Positions 44,216 to 55,058 of a stretch of DNA of 64,000 nucleotides are shown piece by piece. Within the stretch, counting starts at the first letter, position 1; each line of letters opens with the position of its first letter. The notes beneath the pieces are model-generated. The model had not been told where the DNA came from and did not search any database. It saw only the letters and a list, made by a program, of their open reading frames with translations. The DNA is from Streptomyces lydicus (lineage in GTDB: Bacteria; Actinomycetota; Actinomycetes; Streptomycetales; Streptomycetaceae), in NCBI RefSeq assembly GCF_001729485.1, contig NZ_CP017157.1, positions 992,001 through 1,056,000 of the forward strand. Reading direction: 5' to 3'. The position numbers and the translations under genes are program-made.

Positions 44216-44962
44216 CCCCGTAACCCCCTGTCGCTCCGTGCCGCACCGGCAACAAACCGGTGCCCTGCCGTGGTGACCCGTCCGGTGTGCGGTAGTGCTG
44301 GTGGTGCGATGGTGCGGTGGTGCTGCGCCGGCACACCCCGCGGTGCGCTCCGACGGTGCCGCTCGGTGGTGCGGTGCGCGGCGCGCCGGGTGGCGCGCTG
44401 CCGTGGTGCCGCTCGGTGGTGCGGTGGTTCCCGGCGACGCGGTGCCGCTGCCCGGTGCCGCTGCCCGCGGTGGTGCGACGGCGCCGACGAACTACGAGCC
44501 GTGCACCGACACGTGTGCCTGCCTGTGCGTCTGCGTGTACCTGCGTGTACGTGTGCGTCTGTGTCTGCGTCTGCGCGTCAAGCTCGTGCTCTGTGCGTCT
44601 GTGCGTGAAGCTCGTGCTCCGCGTGTGGGTGTGCGACAGGTCTACGCCCTGCCCCCGGCCTCCGCAATACCGCGTCCGGCGTCAACTCACCTTTTGTGAT
44701 CGGCCTGTTACGGCCCCACCCACGTACCGCCCCACGCCCCGCCCTCAACGCCCGCCCCTCTCCCCGCCCGAGCCCACCAGGCCCCAGCGCAGACCGGAAG
44801 CACCGACCACACACAGCCCAGCTCCCCGCTGCAGGCCCACAACTCAGGACGCCACGCCACCGAGCAACTCAGGACAGCGGGCCACCGACGGGCGACGGGT
44901 CACCGGCCAACTCAGGACGGCAGGCCACCGACGGGCGCCAGGCCGCCAACCGCACCCCGATC
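44216..44962. repeat. Intergenic repeat tract between sugar lipoprotein and FHA-ATPase genes
   Basis: This 747-base gap holds at least three repeat types and no credible gene. A 22-base unit is repeated exactly at 44355-44376 and 44405-44426 (core GTGCCGCTCGGTGGTGCGG). A TG/TC-rich microsatellite-like stretch spans 44515-44640, with AAGCTCGTGCTC at 44580 and 44608. CAACTCAGGAC is found three times, at 44840, 44865 and 44908, each followed by a variable GCCACCG. The promoter of the sugar operon should lie in the part near 44216-44300. Confidence 0.6.
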
Positions 44963-47900
44963 TCACACCAGCGGCGGCGGGGCGGTCGCGCCCGAGGACT
45001 GGGCGGCCCGTTGGAGCGCGCTGGCCAGCAGGGCGAGGTCCGTCGGGCCGTTGCCCAGCTCGCGCAGCGGGCGGCGGGCCGGCGGGTCGCCCATCCGCTG
45101 CCACTCCAACGGCACGACCGTCGGGCGCAGCGTGGACGTACGGGGTATGCGGCCGGTCACCCGCCCGGCCTGGAACGGGGTCGAGGAGCCGTCCGCCGCG
45201 CGGTGCAGCCGGCCCCGGCCGGTCGGGGCCGGCTCGGGCGCGTCTCCGTCGGCGCCCAACTCGATGCGCAGGTCGGCGAGTTGGCTGGTGGCGGTGTCGG
45301 CCGTGCGGTCCGGGTGGCCGGTCGCGGCTATCAGGTGAACGCCGAGGGCCGCGCCTTCCCGGGCCACCGCTTCGAGCGCGCGCACGACGGAGCCGGCGGC
45401 GGGGCGGCCCGGGCTGCCCAGGGCGGGGGCGACGAGCGCGTCGAAGTCGTCGACGAGGACGAACAGGCGGGACAGGGGCCCGGCCGGGGCCGGGGCGGGG
45501 CTGTTGTTTTCCGTGTCGCCGGCGGGGCCAGGGGGGTCGGCGGGGGTGCGCAGGCGCAGTGTGCCGGTCGTCGAGGGGTCCGCCGGGGTGCCGCCTTCCT
45601 CCTCCTTGTTACGGCAACGATTACGGAGAGTAGTTAGTTCCTGCTGTCCGTCACCTTCGTGGGTCCTGTCGTGGCTCCTGTCGTGAGTCCTGTCGTGGGT
45701 TCTGTGGGTCCTGTGGGTTCCGCTGTCCGCGGTGCCGGATTCGGTGGAGCGGCGCGGGGCGATGACGCGGGGCGCGGGCAGGTGTTCGGCGCGCCAGTCG
45801 GCGAAGGGGGTGCCGGCCAGTGTTTCCGCCCGGCGCTTCAGTTCCGAGGACAGCGCCTGGGCGAACTCCCGCATACGGACCGGGTCGGAGGCCGCGAGGT
45901 AGGTCGTGACGTGCGGCAGGTCCGTACACACCCGCAGGCCCTCGCCGCGTTCGCTGCCGCCGCCGTCCACCAGGACCAGCGACAGCAGGTCGGGGCGGTC
46001 CGCGGCGGCGAGGGAGGCCGCCAGTGAGCGCAGCAGTTCGGTCTTGCCGGTGGCGGCCGCGCCTTCCAGCAGCAGATGGGTGCCGTCGGCGGCGAGGTCG
46101 GCGTGTACCGGGCCGTGCGGGCCCGCGCCGAGCACCGCGGGGGCGCTGGGCCGGTCGGTGTCCAGCGCGGCGGCCCAGCGTGCCATCAGGGACGCCGGGG
46201 TGGCGCGGGCCAGTCCCAGCTCGTCCAGCAGCCGGGCGGTGTCGGGCAGGGGGACGGCCGCGCGCTGGACCGTGCGGCCGCCGGCGGGGGCGGCCGGCTC
46301 GGCCTCGCGCAGCGGCGCGAGGGCCCGGGCGAAGCGTTCGGCCCAGGCGCCGGAGACCGCGTCGACCGTCGCGACGGTGCCGTTGGGGCCGGAGCCGGGC
46401 TGGACGACGCGCAGCGCGGTGGCGACGTCGCCGCTGAGGACCGCGACCGCACCGCACTCGCCGAAGGCGGGGGAGGCCGCGCGGGCCGCCTCGTACGTCG
46501 CGGCGAGCGGGAAGGCGGGGGAGGCGGCCGGTGTTTCGGCCAGGCACAGGAGGTGGATGCCGGCCGCCGCGCCGCCGGACGCGAGCCGGGCGGTGGTCTC
46601 GCGCAGCGCGGACGAGCCGGGGTCGCCGTCGACGATCAGCAGGGTGTACGGGCCCTGGTGACGGGCGGCCGCCAGGGAGACCTCGGCGCGTTCGGCGCTG
46701 GGCCAGTCGGGGCCCAGCGGGCTGTCGTCGAGCCGCCGGACGAGTTCGGTGGCGCGGGCGGTGGCCTGTTCCTTGTCGTAGGCGAGGAGCAGCCGGCAGT
46801 CCTGGCCGTGGCCGGGGCGGACGTGCGGCAGCCAGCCGAGCCAGGACCAGTCCGCGATCCGCTCCTCGGTGCTGCGCGCCCGGTCCGTGCTGATCAGCAC
46901 GATGTCGAGGGTGCCGGGGGAGTGCAGGGCGGCGAGCTGGGCGATCGCGGAGCGGACCAGTCCGGTGAGGCGGGCGCGCGGGCCGGCCAGGCCCAGCGAG
47001 CCGGCCCGGCGGAGCTCGACGGTGACGGGTACGGCGGCCCGGCCGCCGCTGCGGCTCGCGGTGCCCAGCCGGACGGTCAGCGCGTCGGGGTGGTCGGGGC
47101 CGCGTTCCCACAGGCGGGGGCCGGGACCCAGGGCGGTGAGCAGGACCGTGGCGGCGTCCGGCCAGCGTTCGTGGCCGGCGGTCCCGTAGGGGGCGGTGAC
47201 CGCCTCCGGGCCGCCGGGGGCGTCGGCGTGCGGGGCCGGGTGGCCGTCGCCGGGTTCGTAGGGGGCGGTGAGGGGGGCGTCCTGCTGGTCCGCGGTGGGC
47301 CGGCCGCCGGCGAGCCGCCGTGCCCATGCGCCGAGGCCGCCGCGCCGGCCGCCCCTGCGGGGTGCCTCGTCGGTGCGCGGTCCGTCGGCCGGGGCCAGCG
47401 ACTGCCCGCCGCCGTGGGTGCGGTCCGCCGCGCCGGCCGGGGCGTCGTGGGCGAGTTCCCGGCGGACGCCGGCGCCGTGGCCGGGGCCGTGCCCGTAGCC
47501 GTGGGAGGTGGCGGCGTCCGGGTACGGGGCGGGGGCGTGCGAGGAGTCGTAGGCGTAGCCGTGGTCGGCGGCGGGCGGCTGCGACCACGAGGGCCGGCCG
47601 GCGTCGGCGGGTGCCGGGGGCCGGGAGGGCCGGCCGGGGTCGGCGGGCGGCGCCCCGGCGGGCCGGCCGTTGTCCCGTGGCTCTTCGGCGTCCTGGGCCG
47701 GTGTGCCGCGCAGGGGGGTGTCCCGTCGGCCCGTGGCGACGGGCGGGGGCGTACGGGGGGCCGGTACGGGGGAGGCCGCGCCGGGGTCCCGGGGGTCCGG
47801 CGCGTACGCGGCGGGGCCGGACGGGGCGTAGGTGCCGTCGGGGCCCGGGGTGATCCGCAGGTGGCCCTCGCCGTCGGGGGCGGTCTGCAGGGCCGGGTCC

Positions 47901-48508
47901 GGGGTGCCGGGGGCGGACTGGACGCGGAGGGTGGATTCGCCGATGCGCAGCAGGGCGCCGGGCCGCAGGGGTGCGGGCTGTTCGTCGAGGCCGGTGCCGT
48001 CGACGGCGGTGCCGTTGGTGGAGCGCAGGTCCGCGACGTACACGGCGCCGTCGGGTTCGACGGTGACGGCGCAGTGCAGCCGGGAGACGTCGGGGTCGTC
48101 GAGGGGGACGTCGGCGTCGGCGGAGCGGCCGATGCGGATCTGGCCGCCGTGCAGCAGGTGGACGCCGCCGGCGTCGGGGCCGGAGACGACACGCAGGCGG
48201 GCGGTGCCGTGCGGCAGGCCGTGGGCGGGGGCCGGGCCGGGGCCCTGGAGGGTGAGGACCGCGCCGTCGATGAGCGGGGGTTCGCCGAGGGCGGCGCGCT
48301 GGGGGTCGAGCCGCTCGGTGCCGGCGTAGAGGACGACGGGTCCGCTGCCGCCCGCGGTGCCGACGTCCGCCCCGGAGCCCGCCACGGAAGCGGCGAGCGA
48401 GCCGGCCACCGCGGCCAAAGCGGTGCCGGCGGGGGCCGTCACGAGCACGTCGCAGGCCCGTGTGGTGTGGCCGCTGCGCGGCCCGAGGACGGTCAGCCGG
48501 ATCTGCAT
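44963..48508 (-). CDS. FHA-domain, FtsK/EccC-like ATPase
   Basis: A protein of 1181 residues. The first ~95 residues form a beta-type domain (RLTVLGPRSGHTTRACDVLV). An FHA domain follows (about 105-190, with RIGRSADADVPLDDPDVSRLHC and LRSTNGTAVDG), which binds phosphothreonine. Next is a long Pro/Gly linker (about 200-440). An FtsK/EccC-like region includes the family's WSWLGWLPHVRPG. The Walker A is EGAAATGKTELLRS near residue 820 and a Walker B-like strand is LFVLVDDFDALV. A His/Thr/Arg-rich repeat insertion lies near residues 930-960 with low-GC coding. The ATG at 48508 has AAGGGA 12 bases upstream. It diverges from two Ser/Thr kinases, so phosphorylation-dependent control is plausible. 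Confidence 0.8.
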   Translation of the reverse strand: MQIRLTVLGPRSGHTTRACDVLVTAPAGTALAAVAGSLAASVAGSGADVGTAGGSGPVVLYAGTERLDPQRAALGEPPLIDGAVLTLQGPGPAPAHGLPHGTARLRVVSGPDAGGVHLLHGGQIRIGRSADADVPLDDPDVSRLHCAVTVEPDGAVYVADLRSTNGTAVDGTGLDEQPAPLRPGALLRIGESTLRVQSAPGTPDPALQTAPDGEGHLRITPGPDGTYAPSGPAAYAPDPRDPGAASPVPAPRTPPPVATGRRDTPLRGTPAQDAEEPRDNGRPAGAPPADPGRPSRPPAPADAGRPSWSQPPAADHGYAYDSSHAPAPYPDAATSHGYGHGPGHGAGVRRELAHDAPAGAADRTHGGGQSLAPADGPRTDEAPRRGGRRGGLGAWARRLAGGRPTADQQDAPLTAPYEPGDGHPAPHADAPGGPEAVTAPYGTAGHERWPDAATVLLTALGPGPRLWERGPDHPDALTVRLGTASRSGGRAAVPVTVELRRAGSLGLAGPRARLTGLVRSAIAQLAALHSPGTLDIVLISTDRARSTEERIADWSWLGWLPHVRPGHGQDCRLLLAYDKEQATARATELVRRLDDSPLGPDWPSAERAEVSLAAARHQGPYTLLIVDGDPGSSALRETTARLASGGAAAGIHLLCLAETPAASPAFPLAATYEAARAASPAFGECGAVAVLSGDVATALRVVQPGSGPNGTVATVDAVSGAWAERFARALAPLREAEPAAPAGGRTVQRAAVPLPDTARLLDELGLARATPASLMARWAAALDTDRPSAPAVLGAGPHGPVHADLAADGTHLLLEGAAATGKTELLRSLAASLAAADRPDLLSLVLVDGGGSERGEGLRVCTDLPHVTTYLAASDPVRMREFAQALSSELKRRAETLAGTPFADWRAEHLPAPRVIAPRRSTESGTADSGTHRTHRTHDRTHDRSHDRTHEGDGQQELTTLRNRCRNKEEEGGTPADPSTTGTLRLRTPADPPGPAGDTENNSPAPAPAGPLSRLFVLVDDFDALVAPALGSPGRPAAGSVVRALEAVAREGAALGVHLIAATGHPDRTADTATSQLADLRIELGADGDAPEPAPTGRGRLHRAADGSSTPFQAGRVTGRIPRTSTLRPTVVPLEWQRMGDPPARRPLRELGNGPTDLALLASALQRAAQSSGATAPPPLV

Positions 48509-49038
48509 CGCCGTCAACGGTCCCTTCTGCCGGGGATCCGGCAGGGGCCGCTTTCTCCCCCCGCCAACCCGGGCACGTCGGCACGTACAAGTCCCAAGTG
48601 CACGTTGCGACACAGACCGCGCGCCCCCACCGCTTCGTGCTGGGTGCATCCTCGCACCTGCCACTGACAACACGCCCGCCGACCGTCCATCAGTGATCTT
48701 GATTGGTCTTCTACGGGCGAAAAAGTGCCTGCTTGCGCGCGGTGCGCGGCCGGATTCGGACCTCCGTGGTCAGCTCGGAAGCGTCCGCGGCGGTCCGCTG
48801 CGTCCGCCGCGCGCGTGCGCCGGAGGCGACCGGCACGGAGGGGCAACCATCTGTCCGGAACGCGCGTCTTCCCCACAAGTCCGGGCCGGTCCGCCGGACC
48901 GAAAAGCTTGTGCGACGGCACTACAGTGGATCGGACGGGCCGCGCGGAGATGACCTTGGGTCGGACCGGCCGCGCGGAGCTGGCGCAGCTGAACCCAGTG
49001 GCCCGGGGAAGAGATCCATCGACCAGGGAGCGCATGAC
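48509..49038. other. Divergent intergenic region between FHA-ATPase and kinase genes
   Basis: A 530-base gap holding the promoters of both genes. TACAGT at 48922-48927 is a good -10 for the kinase gene, without a clear -35. The sequence at 48690-48730 is locally AT-richer. The reading frame stays open leftward of the kinase start but the codons there encode no kinase-like sequence. Confidence 0.45.
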
Positions 49039-50664
<1,626 letters not shown>

Positions 50665-50668
50665 CCGC

Positions 50669-50705
50669 GCCGCCCCGGAGACCCTCGGTCCCGGGGCGGC
50701 TTCGT
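50669..50705 (+). terminator. Hairpin after pkaA
   Basis: GCCGCCCCGG (50669-50678) pairs with CCGGGGCGGC (50691-50700), with an inner GACC/GGTC stem, and TTCGT follows. It starts just after the stop at 50664. Confidence 0.6.
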
Positions 50706-50862
50706 AGATTTGTCGACTTCTGGCTGCTTTCCGGCGGGAAATTCGCCCGCAGAAGTGAAGGTTGCCGCCGTTGGGGGCACTGAACCCCCTGGCATCCGCG
50801 TAGCTTTGACGCCAACCTCAGCCCCCGCAGGACGCTCGGGGGCCCGACACGTCGGAGCAGTC

Positions 50863-52134
50863 TTGGCACGGAAGATCGGCAGCCGGTACACCGCCCACCA
50901 GATCCTGGGGCGCGGCAGTGCCGGCACGGTATGGCTGGGCGAGGGTCCCGAGGGGGCCGTGGCCATCAAGCTGTTGCGTGAGGATCTCGCCTCCGACCAG
51001 GAGCTCGTCGGCCGCTTCGTGCAGGAGCGGGCGGCGCTGCTGGGCCTGGAGGACCCGCATGTCGTCGGGGTCCGCGACCTGGTCGTCGACGGCAACGACC
51101 TGGCGCTGGTCATGGACCTCGTACGGGGCACCGACCTGCGCACCCGTCTGGAGCGGGAGCGCCGGCTGGCCCCGGAGGCCGCGGTCGCGATCGCCGCCGA
51201 CGTCGCCGACGGGCTCGCCGCCGCGCACGCCGCGCGGATCGTGCACCGCGACGTCAAACCGGAGAACGTCCTGCTGGACATGCAGGGCCCGCTCGGCCCG
51301 GGCGGCGCGCACCCCGCCCTGCTGACCGACTTCGGCATCGCCAGGCTGGTGGACTCCCCGCGCCGCACCAAGGCCACCAAGGTCATCGGCACGCCCGACT
51401 ACCTCGCCCCGGAGATCATCGAGGGCCTGCCGCCGCGCGCCTCGGTGGACGTCTACGCGCTGGCGACCGTCCTGTACGAGATGCTCGCCGGGTTCACGCC
51501 CTTCGGGGGCGGCCACCCCGGCGCGGTGCTGCGCCGCCACGTCACCGAGAGCGTCGCGCCGCTGCCCGGCATCCCCGACGAGCTGTGGCAGCTGCTGGTG
51601 CAGTGCCTGGCCAAGGCGCCCGCGTCCCGGTTGCGCGCCCCGGAACTCGCCGCCCGGCTGCGGGAGCTGCTGCCGGGCCTGGCCGGGATGCCGCCGCTGG
51701 ACATCGACGAGCCGGACGGCGAGCAGCCGGAGGACGAGGCGGACGGCGCTGCCGGGGCCCGCGAGGAGGCGTTCTACCCGTCCTCCGGGGCGGGCGAGGC
51801 CACGCCGCCGCGCGGCGCGGTCCCCCTGGTGCAGGGCTCGGCCCCGGACTCCAACCGGGAGACGCACACCAGCATGCGGGTGCCGGGCCCGGACGAGCTG
51901 GCGGGCGGCGCGCACGGCACGGCGCGGGCCCCGCGGGCGGCCGGTGAGCGCCGGGCGGGCTCGGCGCGGCACCGGGCGTCGCCGGAGGCGCTGCGCCGGC
52001 GCCGGATCAGGCTGGGCGCCGCGGCCGCCGCGGTGGTGGTGGCCGCGGGCCTGGGCGGCTGGCTGGCGTCCGACGACGACGGTTCCGGCGACGCCACGCC
52101 GGGGGTCCACCAGCAGGGGCCGGACGCTCCGTGA
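50863..52134 (+). CDS. pkaB: Ser/Thr protein kinase, PkaB-like
   Basis: A protein of 423 residues, close to the size I recall for S. coelicolor PkaB. The kinase domain (about 8-270) has ILGRGSAGTVWLGEG, AIKLLREDLASD, IVHRDVKPENVLLDM, DFGIARLVDS and GTPDYLAPEIIEG. An acidic, low-complexity linker and a C-terminal membrane helix (LGAAAAAVVVAAGLGGWLA) follow, with a short exposed tail. I chose the TTG at 50863 with GGAG at 50854 upstream, because the domain begins immediately (ARKIGSRYTAHQILG); the frame is open further left to 50710. It follows pkaA after a hairpin, so it probably has its own promoter. Confidence 0.88.
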   Translation: MARKIGSRYTAHQILGRGSAGTVWLGEGPEGAVAIKLLREDLASDQELVGRFVQERAALLGLEDPHVVGVRDLVVDGNDLALVMDLVRGTDLRTRLERERRLAPEAAVAIAADVADGLAAAHAARIVHRDVKPENVLLDMQGPLGPGGAHPALLTDFGIARLVDSPRRTKATKVIGTPDYLAPEIIEGLPPRASVDVYALATVLYEMLAGFTPFGGGHPGAVLRRHVTESVAPLPGIPDELWQLLVQCLAKAPASRLRAPELAARLRELLPGLAGMPPLDIDEPDGEQPEDEADGAAGAREEAFYPSSGAGEATPPRGAVPLVQGSAPDSNRETHTSMRVPGPDELAGGAHGTARAPRAAGERRAGSARHRASPEALRRRRIRLGAAAAAVVVAAGLGGWLASDDDGSGDATPGVHQQGPDAP

Positions 52135-52201
52135 CGGCCCGGTGACCCGGACCGGGCGGGTTGACCTGCCGGGGCCGGGTCACGCTGCCGGTGGTTGCCG
52201 T

Positions 52202-52207
52202 TAGGCT
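52202..52207 (+). promoter_or_regulatory. -10 element for leaderless prfB
   Basis: TAGGCT ends six bases before the GTG at 52214. No ribosome site is visible, so a leaderless transcript is likely. Confidence 0.5.
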
Positions 52208-52213
52208 GGGTGC

Positions 52214-53320
52214 GTGGCAGTCGTCGATGTATCCGAAGAGCTGAAGTCCCTCTCCTCGACCATGGGGTCGATCGAGGCCGTCCTGGACCTCGACAAGATG
52301 AGGGCCGACATCGCCGTGCTTGAGGAGCAAGCGGCGGCGCCGTCCCTGTGGGACGACCCGGAGAGCGCCCAGAAGGTCACCAGCCAGCTGTCCTACCTCC
52401 AGGGCCAGCTGCGCCGGGCCGAGGAACTGCGCGGCCGGGTCGACGACCTGGAAGTCCTCTTCGAGCTCGCCGACGCCGAGGGCGACGAGGACGCCCGGGC
52501 CGAGGCCGAGACCGAGCTGACCGACGTCCGCAAGGCCGTCGAGGAGCTGGAGGTCCGCACCCTCCTGTCCGGCGAGTACGACTCCCGTGAGGCCCTCGTC
52601 AACATCCGTGCCGAGGCCGGCGGGGTGGACGCCGCCGACTTCGCCGAGAAGCTGCAGCGCATGTATCTGCGCTGGGCCGAGCGGCACGGCTACAAGACCG
52701 AGCTCTACGAGACCTCGTACGCGGAAGAGGCCGGCATCAAGTCGACCACCTTCGCGGTCAACGTTCCCTACGCCTACGGCACCCTCTCCGTCGAGCAGGG
52801 CACGCACCGCCTGGTGCGCATCTCGCCGTTCGACAACCAGGGCCGCCGCCAGACGTCGTTCGCCGGCGTCGAGGTGCTGCCCGTCGTCGAGCAGACCGAC
52901 CACATCGAGATCGACGAGTCGGACCTGCGGGTGGACGTGTACCGGTCGTCCGGGCCCGGCGGCCAGGGCGTCAACACCACCGACTCCGCGGTGCGGCTGA
53001 CGCACATCCCCACCGGCATCGTCGTGTCCTGCCAGAACGAGCGCTCGCAGATCCAGAACAAGGCGACCGCGATGAACGTCCTGCAGGCCAAGCTCCTGGA
53101 GCGGCGCCGCCAGGAGGAGCAGGCCAAGATGGACGCGCTCAAGGGCGACGGCGGCAACTCCTGGGGCAACCAGATGCGCTCGTACGTCCTGCACCCGTAC
53201 CAGATGGTCAAGGACCTGCGCACCGAGTTCGAGGTCGGCAACCCGCAGGCCGTGTTGGACGGTGACATCGACGGCTTCCTGGAGGCCGGGATCCGCTGGC
53301 GCAAGCAGCAGGAGAAGTAA
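52214..53320 (+). CDS. prfB: Peptide chain release factor 2
   Basis: A protein of 368 residues, the normal RF2 length. The stop-codon recognition motif SPF is in [11 protein letters not shown] (about residue 205). The catalytic GGQ is in [20 protein letters not shown] (about residue 247), followed by [13 protein letters not shown]. It releases the peptide at UGA and UAA codons. The gene is one uninterrupted frame with no internal UGA, so the +1 programmed frameshift that controls prfB in many bacteria is absent, as I expect for actinobacteria. The GTG start fits [15 protein letters not shown] strong terminator follows. Confidence 0.96.
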   Translation: MAVVDVSEELKSLSSTMGSIEAVLDLDKMRADIAVLEEQAAAPSLWDDPESAQKVTSQLSYLQGQLRRAEELRGRVDDLEVLFELADAEGDEDARAEAETELTDVRKAVEELEVRTLLSGEYDSREALVNIRAEAGGVDAADFAEKLQRMYLRWAERHGYKTELYETSYAEEAGIKSTTFAVNVPYAYGTLSVEQGTHRLVRISPFDNQGRRQTSFAGVEVLPVVEQTDHIEIDESDLRVDVYRSSGPGGQGVNTTDSAVRLTHIPTGIVVSCQNERSQIQNKATAMNVLQAKLLERRRQEEQAKMDALKGDGGNSWGNQMRSYVLHPYQMVKDLRTEFEVGNPQAVLDGDIDGFLEAGIRWRKQQEK

Positions 53321-53648
53321 CCGCGCCGCCCTCGGCGAGCGCTCCCTGACACCGGAACAACTGCCTCCCTCGGGGAGGCAGTTGTTTTTGTCGTGGTGGT
53401 TTGGTCACAGTCGTATGTCCATGTACCGCGCAACCGACGCGAATTCGGGCATCCGGCCTTTAATCGGCCTTGACGATGTTCGTCTTCCTGGGAAGGCTGA
53501 GCGCGGCATGCGTATGTCTGGGGCGCGTGTAGGAACGGGGAGATGAGTGGCCTGTCGGCAATCCGGGGCCACGACACGCGTCCCCTCGGCCCGTCGCCCC
53601 GTACAGCGGTGCTCCAATGACGAGTTCAGCTACTGGGGGTAGCAGTAC
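53321..53648. other. Intergenic region between prfB and the LAETG protein gene
   Basis: The left part holds the prfB terminator. The remaining ~260 bases are AT-richer around 53430-53500 and presumably hold the promoter of the surface-protein gene, but I see no clear hexamer pair. Confidence 0.4.
53358..53389 (+). terminator. Intrinsic terminator after prfB
   Basis: CAACTGCCTCCC and GGGAGGCAGTTG form a 12-base-pair stem with a TCG loop, followed directly by TTTTT. It is a textbook rho-independent terminator. Confidence 0.95.
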
Positions 53649-54494
53649 ATGACGAAGAAGACGCGGCTGCGCGTAGCGCGCATTGCGGCCGGTGCGGTGA
53701 TCGCGGCGGGTGCGTCGCTCACCGCGGCCGGCGTGGCCTCCGCGGCTCCCGCCGACGGTACGGGCGGTGAGAGCGGCGGCATCATCGGCGGCCTCCTCGG
53801 CGGTGTCCTCGGCGGCGGTGACTCCGGCGGTGACTCCTCGGGTGGTGACACCACCGGCGGCGACACCACCGGCGGTGACACGGCCGGCCAGGTCGGCGGC
53901 GGCGAGATCGGCGGCGACTCGGGCGGCGAGATCGGTGGCGACCAGACCGGTGGCGAGACCACCGGCGGTGACACCACCACGGGTGGCGAGACCACCGGCG
54001 GCCAGACCACGGGTGGCGAGACCACCGGTGGCGACACCACCACGGGTGGCCAGACCACCGGTGGCCAGACCACCGGTGGCCAGACCACGGGTGGCGAGAC
54101 CACCGGTGGCCACAACAGCGGTGGCCAGTCCACCGGCGGCGACAGCACCGGTGGCCACAACAGCGGTGGCCAGTCCACCGGTGGCGGCAACGGCGGCAAC
54201 GGTGGCAACGGCGGCCCCAGCGGTGGCACCACCACCGGCGGCGACTCCACCGGCACCGGCACCGACAACGAGGGCTCCAAGCCGGTCGAGCAGCCCGGCC
54301 AGGGCAAGGAGCAGATCGCTGACACGCCCGGCCAGGCCAAGCAGCAGGCGAAGGGCGGGGAGCTGGCCGAGACCGGTTCCTCCGGCACCACCTTCCTGCT
54401 CATCGGTGCGGCCACGATGATCGCGGGCGGTGTGGGCTTCCGTGTGCTGCCCCGCCTGATCAACAAGAACGGCGGCGGCGCGGCAGCGGCCTGA
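53649..54494 (+). CDS. Repeat-rich sortase-anchored surface protein (LAETG)
   Basis: A protein of 281 residues. The signal peptide (about 1-32) has a Lys/Arg-rich n-region (MTKKTRLRVAR) and a VASAA cleavage site. Residues ~65-180 are near-perfect pentapeptide repeats of the form GG(D/E/Q)TT, with GG(H/Q)(N/S)(S/T) variants. The C-terminal sorting signal is LAETG (239-243), a hydrophobic helix (about 248-266) and a basic tail (RLINKNGGG). LAxTG is the motif used by actinobacterial class E sortases, so it should be linked to peptidoglycan. No sortase gene lies in the window. The repeat stalk likely spans the wall; binding partners are unknown. Confidence 0.88.
   Translation: MTKKTRLRVARIAAGAVIAAGASLTAAGVASAAPADGTGGESGGIIGGLLGGVLGGGDSGGDSSGGDTTGGDTTGGDTAGQVGGGEIGGDSGGEIGGDQTGGETTGGDTTTGGETTGGQTTGGETTGGDTTTGGQTTGGQTTGGQTTGGETTGGHNSGGQSTGGDSTGGHNSGGQSTGGGNGGNGGNGGPSGGTTTGGDSTGTGTDNEGSKPVEQPGQGKEQIADTPGQAKQQAKGGELAETGSSGTTFLLIGAATMIAGGVGFRVLPRLINKNGGGAAAA
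53839..54180 (+). repeat. 15-base coding repeats in the surface protein gene
   Basis: Units such as GGTGGCGAGACCACC recur with a 15-base period over about 340 bases, encoding GGxTT pentapeptides. The copy number is likely to vary between strains. Confidence 0.85.
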
Positions 54495-54510
54495 CGCTGA
54501 CGCGGCACCA

Positions 54511-54549
54511 CGAGGGGCCCGGGACGCACACAGCGTCCCGGGCCCCTCG
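54511..54549 (+). terminator. Terminator after the surface protein gene
   Basis: A perfect 17-base-pair stem (CGAGGGGCCCGGGACGC with its complement) encloses an ACACA loop, 17 bases after the stop; it lies between convergent genes. Confidence 0.8.
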
Positions 54550-54612
54550 GCGTTCACACTCCCGCCACGGGCGGGACAGCGTCATATGCACCCGGTAGGG
54601 GTGCGGCGTGCG

Positions 54613-54807
54613 TCAGACGGCCTGGTGGAGCAGCACCCCGACCGCGATGAGCACGATCATCAGTGCCACCAGCATCACGGGGCTGAGCTGGGCGAACACG
54701 CCGCCCGCTTGCTGCTGGAGCCGTTCCCTGCTCGCCCGGCACACAGGGCAGCGGCCCTCGCTCACAGGGGCCGCGCAGTTGGCGCACACCAGTCGGTCGT
54801 ACGTCAT
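54613..54807 (-). CDS. Small zinc-ribbon membrane protein
   Basis: A protein of 64 residues. Two CxxC pairs (CANC near residue 8 and CPVC near residue 20) form a zinc-ribbon-like head, and the C-terminal half is a single membrane helix (SPVMLVALMIVLIAVGVLL). A good ribosome site (AAGGAGG) precedes the ATG at 54807. It may tether a metal-binding or nucleic-acid-binding head to the membrane, but I do not recognise its function. It stands alone between the surface protein gene and ftsE. A longer in-frame start at 54948 adds only nonconserved residues. Confidence 0.72.
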   Translation of the reverse strand: MTYDRLVCANCAAPVSEGRCPVCRASRERLQQQAGGVFAQLSPVMLVALMIVLIAVGVLLHQAV

Positions 54808-55058
54808 GCGACCTCCTTCTTCACTGCACCAACGCACCGGGGTGCACATTGGTTCCCCCTTCCACTGTGCCAGCTCCCCGCCGGAACGGCGCGCCCCGCA
54901 GGATTGTGCGGCTTTTTGTCCCAAAGGTGCCGTGAAGAAACGCACCATCCCCCTACGCCGACTGCACCGCCCCGCGAGGTTCGCGTATGGTCACGCACAC
55001 CGACGGGAGCCGCAACTCGGCAACCCGTGCCGCTATCCAGGTCGACCGTGGTGCATCA

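Noticed and set aside
44840..44930. CAACTCAGGAC repeats considered as a CRISPR array
   Set aside because: Only three copies, the units are 11 bases long, spacing is 25 and 43 bases, and there are no cas genes.
44963..48508. The EccC-like ATPase considered as part of a type VII secretion cluster
   Set aside because: No WXG100 genes, EccB, EccD, EccE or mycosin are in the window, and the protein has no clear N-terminal membrane helices.
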